The notes below the pieces were generated by a model. That model did not search any database. It saw only the letters and a list, made by a program, of their open reading frames with translations, and had not been told where the DNA came from. A program made the position numbers and the translations under genes. 47,320 nt of DNA from Mesorhizobium plurifarium (GTDB lineage: Bacteria > Pseudomonadota > Alphaproteobacteria > Rhizobiales > Rhizobiaceae), in NCBI GenBank assembly GCA_000824785.1, contig CCNB01000010.1:46584-93903 (forward strand), written 5' to 3'. Every line of letters starts with the position of its first letter. The first letter of the stretch is position 1. Positions 42,080-47,320 of this stretch are shown piece after piece.

Positions 42080-42976
42080 TCATGCCCGCTCGTCGGGAAC
42101 CGAAAGGATGTCGGCCTCGACGACGCAATAAGGAACATGGCGGAAATCGCGGATGCGTACGACCTCCTCGCCGCGCCAGTCGATCAGCACGAAGCCGCGC
42201 ACGGCGTCGTCCGCCCGCGGGTTGCGAATCAGGATCGCCGGCCGGCCGTCGACGAAGCCGAGCGACAGCGCCCAGTCGCCGAGGCGGTCGTAATTGCCGA
42301 AATAGGTCGAGGCCTCCTTCTTGCCGTTGAGGCGGGTCCGACTGACGACGTCGACCTGGACATCCTCGGCGATCAGCCTTCTCACCCCGTCGAAATCGCG
42401 CGCGTTGAACAGGTCGACATAGCGGCGCAGCCGGCGCTCCTCCTCCGGGTCGAGCTTCGGCATGGCGACTTCGTCGGTTTGCGCGGCAAGCGCCTTCAGC
42501 TCCGCCCGGCCGCGATGCAGCGCCGCCTTGGTTGCAGCCAAGGTCGCGCCCGTCACGTCGCAGGTTTCGGAAAGGCTGAGGCCGAGCACGTCGGTCAGGA
42601 CCACGGCGCTGCGCTGTGCCGGCGTCAGCTGCATGAAAGCGCGCAGGCTTGCCGCCGCCGCAAGCCTCGCCTCGGCGTTGGCCGAGTGATCCTCGATCGT
42701 CGTCATGTCGGCCTCGGTGATGCGGGAGCGGTCCCGCTGGCGGCGGCGCAGATGATCCTGCGCCGCATTGTGGGCAATGCGGAACAGCCACTGCTCCGGG
42801 CGTTCGACCAGAGCGCCGCCGTCATACGCGGCAAGCGCCTTCACCACCGCCTCCTGCACGATGTCCTCGCCGTCGATCGACGAACCCGCCATGCGGGCGG
42901 CGTAGCGGTGCAGTTTCGGCCGCAGGCCGACGAGCATGGCCTCAAGTTCCGCACGGCCGAACCCTGCCAAGCTCAT
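42080..42976 (-). CDS. ECF sigma factor with C-terminal SnoaL-like domain
   Basis: A 298-residue sigma factor, longer than ordinary ECF proteins. Sigma-2 holds DGEDIVQEAVVKALAAYD and WLFRIAHNAAQDHLRRRQ. Sigma-4 holds LTDVLGLSLSETCDVTGATL then AATKAALHRGRAEL. From about residue 178 a SnoaL-like domain of 120 residues follows (RRYVDLFNARDFDGVRRLIA, then VQVDVVSRTRL). In ECF groups with this fusion, such as ECF41, the extension replaces a separate anti-sigma factor and tunes activity. No anti-sigma gene is adjacent, which fits. The gene starts 30 bp after a small ORF in the same direction. Confidence 0.92.
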   Translation of the reverse strand: MSLAGFGRAELEAMLVGLRPKLHRYAARMAGSSIDGEDIVQEAVVKALAAYDGGALVERPEQWLFRIAHNAAQDHLRRRQRDRSRITEADMTTIEDHSANAEARLAAAASLRAFMQLTPAQRSAVVLTDVLGLSLSETCDVTGATLAATKAALHRGRAELKALAAQTDEVAMPKLDPEEERRLRRYVDLFNARDFDGVRRLIAEDVQVDVVSRTRLNGKKEASTYFGNYDRLGDWALSLGFVDGRPAILIRNPRADDAVRGFVLIDWRGEEVVRIRDFRHVPYCVVEADILSVPDERA

Positions 42977-43006
42977 CGTTCTCTTTCTCTCACGCCAATG
43001 CCAAGG

Positions 43007-43327
43007 TCAGGCGGGCACGGCTTCACCGGCCCTGGCCAGCATACGATAATTGCCGACGATCTTCGCCGGCGACCTCACAAGCGGCGTCGAACGCCGGCCG
43101 GCGTGATCGGCGCCGAACGCCTTGAAGGCGTCGAGTTCGGTCAGCGCCGAACTGTCCTTGTCATAGCCGACAAGGTGGACGAATTCGCCATTCTCCAGTT
43201 CGACCACCAGATAGCGCACCGATTGCGGCTGCGTTTCATCCAGCGCCTCGAACACTTTTGCCGCCAGCGCCCGGTTCTCGGCGATGCTGGCATCCTTCAC
43301 GCCGTAGCGGATGAGATTGTAGGTCAT
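43007..43327 (-). CDS. Small conserved-type protein upstream of the ECF sigma gene
   Basis: A 106-residue cytoplasmic protein (MTYNLIRYGVKDASIAENRA, then RYLVVELENGEFVHLVGYDK). The pattern of strands and helices is like small ferredoxin-fold (dimeric alpha-beta barrel) proteins, but I do not recognise the family. A good GGAGA site precedes the ATG. It is 30 bp upstream of the SnoaL-type sigma factor and probably in the same transcript. In ECF41-type loci the partner is usually an oxidoreductase, carboxymuconolactone decarboxylase or epimerase; this protein is none of these by eye. A role as the regulated or sensing partner is a guess. Confidence 0.75.
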   Translation of the reverse strand: MTYNLIRYGVKDASIAENRALAAKVFEALDETQPQSVRYLVVELENGEFVHLVGYDKDSSALTELDAFKAFGADHAGRRSTPLVRSPAKIVGNYRMLARAGEAVPA

Positions 43328-43413
43328 GGTCGTCTCCTGGTTGCGGGTCTACGTGAAGAAGACGTTCCATGGGCCCGAAAGGATTCCCGGCCGAGTTACT
43401 ATCTTTCGTGTGA

Positions 43414-44379
43414 TCAGCTGGTTCCGCCGATCATGGAGACGATCGTGTCGTCGCCGGCCGATTGCGGTCGCATCCGGCCGCTGGCCAGCTCGATCGACAG
43501 TCTGCACAAGGCTGAGTTGACGGGCGTGGCCATGCCGTGCAGCCGCCCGAGAAGCACGATCTCGCCATTGAGGAAATCGGTTTCGAGGGAGCCGGTCCCG
43601 CGCACGATGCTCTGCAGCGTCGAGGAACCGACGCGCACGCGGCCCGGCACGGCGCTGATGGTCAGTTCCTCGCGGGCCATGGCGTCGGTCTTGTCCCACG
43701 CGATCCCGGCGGCAGTCAGCACCGCCTCCGCCTCGGCGCGGGCCTTCGCATACCATTTCCGCTGCAGCTCGGTGTCCGCAAGTGCAGCGTCGATGATGTT
43801 GCGAAGATTGGCCAGCAGCTTGCGATATTTGCTGCCCATCACATTGTCCCTGGAGTCGACGATGAAGCCGGACGCGCGGAGAACCCCGCACAGTTTCTCG
43901 ACGGTGCCGTCGGTTCCGGACGGATAGCGGCCGATATCGAAGGCGCCGATCTTGGGCGCGAAATAGGCCGCGACCTCGCCGGGCGTGTCGTAATCGGCCG
44001 GCAGCATCACCGTCGCGCCATAGACATTGGCGAAGAAACGCAAGGCCAGCGCCTCGTTGGCGACGCCGTTCTGGAAACAGAATATCGGCTGCGTGGAAAC
44101 GCCTGTGGCGTTGAGCCGTTGCAGCGCGCCCAGCGTATCGGGCGTTTTCATCGTGAGCAGCACGACATCGTCGGGCCTGAACGAAATCTCCGCCGGATCG
44201 GCATGGACGGGAAAGCGCGCGGTCCTGGTGCCTTGCGGGGTGGAAAGCGACAGCCCCGAAGCGCGGATGGCATCGAGCTGCCTGCCGCGAGCGATGCCGA
44301 GCACCGAGTGCCCAGAGAAACTCAGCTGGGCCGCGATGGCGCCGCCGACCGCGCCGATGCCATAGACGATAATGCGCAT
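43414..44379 (-). CDS. 2-dehydropantoate 2-reductase family protein (PanE/ApbA)
   Basis: A 321-residue NADP-dependent reductase fold. The N-terminal Rossmann motif is MRIIVYGIGAVGGAIAAQLS, with VVLLTMKTPDT and the active-site region CFQNGVANEAL. The C-terminal ApbA helix bundle contains the catalytic-type Lys in MGSKYRKLLANLRNIID and the late SSTLQSIVRGTGSLETDFLNGEIV. True PanE reduces ketopantoate for coenzyme A synthesis, but many rhizobial paralogues have other or unknown ketoacid substrates. With no panB or panC near, I call the family and not the pathway. Interspersed-element copy 2 is just upstream. Confidence 0.88.
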   Translation of the reverse strand: MRIIVYGIGAVGGAIAAQLSFSGHSVLGIARGRQLDAIRASGLSLSTPQGTRTARFPVHADPAEISFRPDDVVLLTMKTPDTLGALQRLNATGVSTQPIFCFQNGVANEALALRFFANVYGATVMLPADYDTPGEVAAYFAPKIGAFDIGRYPSGTDGTVEKLCGVLRASGFIVDSRDNVMGSKYRKLLANLRNIIDAALADTELQRKWYAKARAEAEAVLTAAGIAWDKTDAMAREELTISAVPGRVRVGSSTLQSIVRGTGSLETDFLNGEIVLLGRLHGMATPVNSALCRLSIELASGRMRPQSAGDDTIVSMIGGTS

Positions 44380-44414
44380 GTCATTCTCATTGCGATTGGA
44401 GTTCGTTCACGACA

Positions 44415-44508
44415 GCAATTCCAGGAAAAATGGGAGCGGTGTTCCGTGTGGCACTGCCTCAAACAAAGACATAGAGCGCTTCACCGTTTCCGTGAAACGG
44501 CGAAGCGC
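44415..44508. repeat. Interspersed palindromic element, copy 2
   Basis: It starts GCAATTCCAGGAAAAATGGG and keeps the order seen in copy 1: an AGCGGT-TTCCGT core, a CAAACAAAGACATAGAGC link, then a terminal hairpin. The hairpin here is a different sequence: GCGCTTC-a-CCGTTTC-cgt-GAAACGG-c-GAAGCGC (44476-44508), 14 pairs with one mismatch. It lies between the PanE-family gene and the end of the flavoprotein gene, and the hairpin could act as a terminator for the latter. Confidence 0.8.
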
Positions 44509-44522
44509 CCCGCGCCCTCCGT

Positions 44523-46178
44523 TCACGCAATCGTGGCCGCCGCCGCCCGTCCCGCGCTGCGGCCCGAAAAAATGCAGCCGCCGAGGAAGGTGCCTTCCAG
44601 CGCCGCGTAGCCATGCACGCCGCCGCCGCCGAACCCGGCCACCTCGCCCACCGCATAGAGCCCCGGCACCGGCTGGCCCTCGGCGTCGAGCACGCGGCTG
44701 TCGAGATCGGTCTCAAGCCCGCCCAGCGTCTTGCGGGTGAGGATGTTGAGGCGCACCGCGATCAGCGGGCCGTTAGCCGGGTCAAGCATCTTGTGCGGCT
44801 TTGCCGTGCGGATCAGCTTGTCGCCGAGATAGGCACGCGCGCCGCGCAGCGCCGTGACCTGCGCGTCCTTGGAGAAGGGGTTGTCGAGCTGCATGTCGCG
44901 AGCGCGGATCTCGCGCTCGACCTGCGCGACATCAAGCAGCGGCTCGCCGCCGGCGAGCGCGTTCATGCGCGCCACCAGCTTCGCAAGGTCGGCCTCGACG
45001 ATGAAGTCCTCGCCCTTCTCCATGAAGGCTTTCACCGGGCCGGGAATGCCCGATGTCGCGCGGCCCAGCACCTGCCGCCAGCTCTTGCCGGTGAGGTCGG
45101 GGTTCTGCTCCGATCCCGACAGCGCGAACTCCTTCTGGATGATCTTCCTCGTCAGGATGAACCAGGAATAATCGAAGCCGGTGCTCATGATGTGGCTGAG
45201 CGTGCCCAGCGTGTCGAAGCCCGGATAGAGCGGCACCGCCAGCCTTTTGCCGCGCGCGTCGAGCCAGAGCGAGGACGGGCCGGGCAGGATGCGGATCGCA
45301 TGCTCGGTCCAGATCGGCGCCCAGTTCCTGATCCCTTCGACATAGTGCCACATGCGGTCGCGGTTGATGATCCTTCCGCCCGCAGCCTCGGTGATCGCCA
45401 GCATGCGGCCGTCGACATGGTCGGGAACACCAGTGATCATGCGCTTCGGCGGCGCGCCCAGGCGCTCAGGCCAATTCTTGCGCACCAGCTCGTGGTTGCC
45501 GCCGATGCCGCCGGAAGCGACGATCACCGCTTGCGCATGGAGCTCGAAGTCTCCAGTCACCGCGCGTGAGCTCTTGCGGCCGCGCTCGACGCTGCTCGGC
45601 TCGAGGATGTCACCGCGCACGCCCGTCACCGTGTCGCCGGTGCGGATGATCTCGTTGACCCGGTGGCGGAACCTGAACGCGACCAGCCCGCGCTTTTGCG
45701 CTTCGCGCGCGCGCAGCACGAAAGGTTCGATCACGCCGGGCCCGGTGCCCCAGGTGATGTGGAAGCGCGGAACCGAGTTGCCGTGGCCGACGGCATTGCC
45801 GCCGCCGCGCTCGGCCCAGCCGACCACGGGGAAGAATTTCAGGCCCCTCTCGATCAGCCAGGAGCGCTTCTCGCCGGCGGCGAAGCCGACATAGGCCTCC
45901 GCCCATTTGCGCGGCCAGAAATCCTCCGGACGGTCGAAGGCGGCCGTGCCCATCCAGTCTTCGAGCGCGAGGTCGTGCGAGTCGCGGATGCGCATGCGCC
46001 GCTGCTCGGGCGAATCGACCAGGAACAGCCCGCCGAAGGACCAGAAGGCCTGCCCGCCCAGCGACTGTTCCGGCTCCTGGTCGACGAGGATGACCTTCCT
46101 GCCGGCATCAGCCAGCTCGGCAGCGGCAACGAGGCCGGCCAGCCCCGCGCCGACAATGATCACATCCGCGTCAGCCAT
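44523..46178 (-). CDS. FAD-dependent dehydrogenase (fumarate reductase/ketosteroid dehydrogenase-like)
   Basis: A 551-residue flavoprotein. The N-terminal FAD site is VIIVGAGLAGLVAAAELADA with Glu/Gln-rich VDQEPEQSLGGQAFWS, and the C-terminal FAD motif is LYAVGEVAGFGGGGVHGYAA. The capping-domain stretch GVPDHVDGRMLAITEAAGG and the late LNILTRKTLGGLETDLDSRV resemble the FAD_binding_2 group, which removes hydrogens from or reduces carbon-carbon bonds next to a carbonyl. No signal peptide or heme motif is present, so it is probably soluble. GGGAGGAATAG precedes the ATG. It lies 41 bp after the Gfo/Idh/MocA gene and is likely cotranscribed. Substrate unknown. Confidence 0.88.
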   Translation of the reverse strand: MADADVIIVGAGLAGLVAAAELADAGRKVILVDQEPEQSLGGQAFWSFGGLFLVDSPEQRRMRIRDSHDLALEDWMGTAAFDRPEDFWPRKWAEAYVGFAAGEKRSWLIERGLKFFPVVGWAERGGGNAVGHGNSVPRFHITWGTGPGVIEPFVLRAREAQKRGLVAFRFRHRVNEIIRTGDTVTGVRGDILEPSSVERGRKSSRAVTGDFELHAQAVIVASGGIGGNHELVRKNWPERLGAPPKRMITGVPDHVDGRMLAITEAAGGRIINRDRMWHYVEGIRNWAPIWTEHAIRILPGPSSLWLDARGKRLAVPLYPGFDTLGTLSHIMSTGFDYSWFILTRKIIQKEFALSGSEQNPDLTGKSWRQVLGRATSGIPGPVKAFMEKGEDFIVEADLAKLVARMNALAGGEPLLDVAQVEREIRARDMQLDNPFSKDAQVTALRGARAYLGDKLIRTAKPHKMLDPANGPLIAVRLNILTRKTLGGLETDLDSRVLDAEGQPVPGLYAVGEVAGFGGGGVHGYAALEGTFLGGCIFSGRSAGRAAAATIA

Positions 46179-46219
46179 CTATTCCTCCCAGAAGTTAGCC
46201 GGCAGCTTGTTGTGAGGAT

Positions 46220-47206
46220 TTAGACGGGTTCCCAGCCGTCCTTGTCGCCGGCGCGGAAGATGGCGTCGATGACCTTCTGGTTCAGCACCGATTCCTCCAG
46301 CGTGAAGACACGGTTCTTGCCGCCCTGGGCGGCGCGCACGAAGGCTTCGACTTCCAGCCGGTACTGCTGCGTGCCGGGGAAGCGGAACACCTGCGCCTCG
46401 GTGTGGTTCTGGTTGTGCAGCTCGATGCGGTGGTGCTCGTAGAGCCCGGCATTGAACGGGCCGAAGATCTCGATGAAGCCCTTCTCGCCGTGGAACACCA
46501 TCACCTGCCGCGCCGCCATCTGCGTCGACAGATAGAAGGACAGCTCGAAGTCGCCGAAATCGGCGCGGATCGAGGAGTAGATGTCGGTGCCGAAGGTCTT
46601 GTCGCGTTCGATCGTCGCCTGCACGCGCAGCGGCTCCTTGCCGGTCGAGAAGCGCGTCGACACCGTCGGATAGACGCCGATGTCGGGCAGCGCGCCGCCG
46701 CCGAGGTCGAGCTGGTTGCGCATGTTCTTGGGGTCGACATTGTAATAGGAGAACGCACCCTGCACATGGCGCAGCCGGCCGATGGCGCCGCCGGCGATGA
46801 GGTCGCGCACCTTGATCCATTGCGGGTGGTAGACGACCATGAAGGCCTCGCAGACCAGCACCTTCTTTTGGTCGCGCAGCTTGATCAGCGGCGGGATATC
46901 CTTGGCGTCGAGCGCCAGAGGCTTTTCGACCAGCACATGCTTGCCGGCCTCGATCGCCTTTGCCGTCCATTCGACATGCTGCGAGGTCGGCAGCGGGATG
47001 TAGACGCCGTCGACCTCCTTGGACGCAAGCAGCTCCTCATAGGAGCCGAAAGCATGGCGGGCGCCGAAACGCTCGCCCAATGCCTTGGCCTTCGACAGAT
47101 CGCGGCTGGCGATCGCCGACAGGACGCCGTTCTCCGAGTCCACGATTGCCGGCAAAAGCTGCTCGCGGCCGATCTTCGCCGTCGACAGAACACCCCATCG
47201 GAACAT
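46220..47206 (-). CDS. Gfo/Idh/MocA-family NAD(P)-dependent oxidoreductase
   Basis: A 328-residue dehydrogenase. The N-terminal Rossmann part starts [20 protein letters not shown], with [17 protein letters not shown] and [20 protein letters not shown]. The family's EKPLALD motif carries the catalytic Lys, and a C-terminal beta-sheet domain ([16 protein letters not shown], then [15 protein letters not shown]) binds substrate. Members oxidise or reduce sugars and cyclitols; the trans-1,2-dihydrobenzene-diol type is a near shape, but the substrate cannot be fixed. ATG at 47206 is preferred, with GGAGA upstream; GTG at 47209 is adjacent. It forms a likely operon with the flavoprotein downstream. 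From 47210 to the end I see no gene. Confidence 0.9.
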   Translation of the reverse strand: MFRWGVLSTAKIGREQLLPAIVDSENGVLSAIASRDLSKAKALGERFGARHAFGSYEELLASKEVDGVYIPLPTSQHVEWTAKAIEAGKHVLVEKPLALDAKDIPPLIKLRDQKKVLVCEAFMVVYHPQWIKVRDLIAGGAIGRLRHVQGAFSYYNVDPKNMRNQLDLGGGALPDIGVYPTVSTRFSTGKEPLRVQATIERDKTFGTDIYSSIRADFGDFELSFYLSTQMAARQVMVFHGEKGFIEIFGPFNAGLYEHHRIELHNQNHTEAQVFRFPGTQQYRLEVEAFVRAAQGGKNRVFTLEESVLNQKVIDAIFRAGDKDGWEPV

Positions 47207-47320
47207 CACGCTTCTCCATGTCGATTATCTCGATGGAGGTGTGCCCGAAATCGACGGAAAAGCCAATCGCAGACGCTCCGTGCAGCTTGGCGCATGCATT
47301 GTCCAGCGTAGCGCTGGTCG

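Overview
The window is high-GC DNA from an alphaproteobacterium, most likely a Mesorhizobium-like member of the Hyphomicrobiales (inference). The grounds are protein style throughout, the rpmH-rnpA-yidC cluster with engB nearby, an ECF sigma/RskA/fasciclin locus, and several short intergenic palindromic elements of the kind common in rhizobial genomes. No rRNA, CRISPR array, insertion sequence, integrase or phage gene is visible. All recognisable genes look intact.

Left part (1-16.4 kb): an amidase; an ECF sigma factor, its membrane anti-sigma factor and a secreted fasciclin protein, followed by a Tat-exported MsrB, which together suggest an envelope-stress module; an EmrAB-type drug efflux pair divergent from a TetR regulator, with two near-identical operators and overlapping back-to-back promoters; a large FtsK-type translocase with no membrane segments; the GTPase gene engB, starting with TTG and coupled to a Vat/CatB-like acetyltransferase; a small secreted protein; and a second efflux operon, MarR-EmrA-EmrB.

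Middle part (16.4-27.9 kb): palindromic repeats, then yidC, rnpA and rpmH on the minus strand behind a good sigma-70 promoter. About 5 kb of efflux and acetyltransferase genes separates yidC from engB. Next come an orphan histidine kinase whose stop codon runs into a 143-bp inverted repeat, tRNA-Arg(ACG), and small catabolic or resistance cassettes, each with its own regulator: aldo/keto reductase with AraC, a DHFR-like reductase, and a flavin oxidase plus MFS transporter with LysR.

Right part (27.9-47.3 kb): the most unusual locus is a three-gene minus-strand operon. It holds a single-module Pls-type NRPS (adenylation, carrier, then three beta-helix domains separated by three pairs of membrane helices), a GNAT acetyltransferase and a phosphopantetheinyl transferase. 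Its architecture matches synthetases that polymerise one amino acid, such as epsilon-poly-lysine synthetase. Beside it is a seven-gene operon led by an XRE regulator that encodes a hydrogenase-4-like membrane complex (B, C, E, F, G, I). Its catalytic subunit has Ser where the first NiFe-binding cysteines should be and no DPCxxC motif, so it is an energy-converting hydrogenase-related complex and not a hydrogenase. An interspersed element sits between the last two genes of that operon and a second copy lies 10 kb away. The window ends with a Pr6Pr-type membrane protein, an ECF sigma factor with a SnoaL-like tail and a small partner gene, a PanE/ApbA-family reductase, a flavoprotein dehydrogenase and a Gfo/Idh/MocA oxidoreductase.
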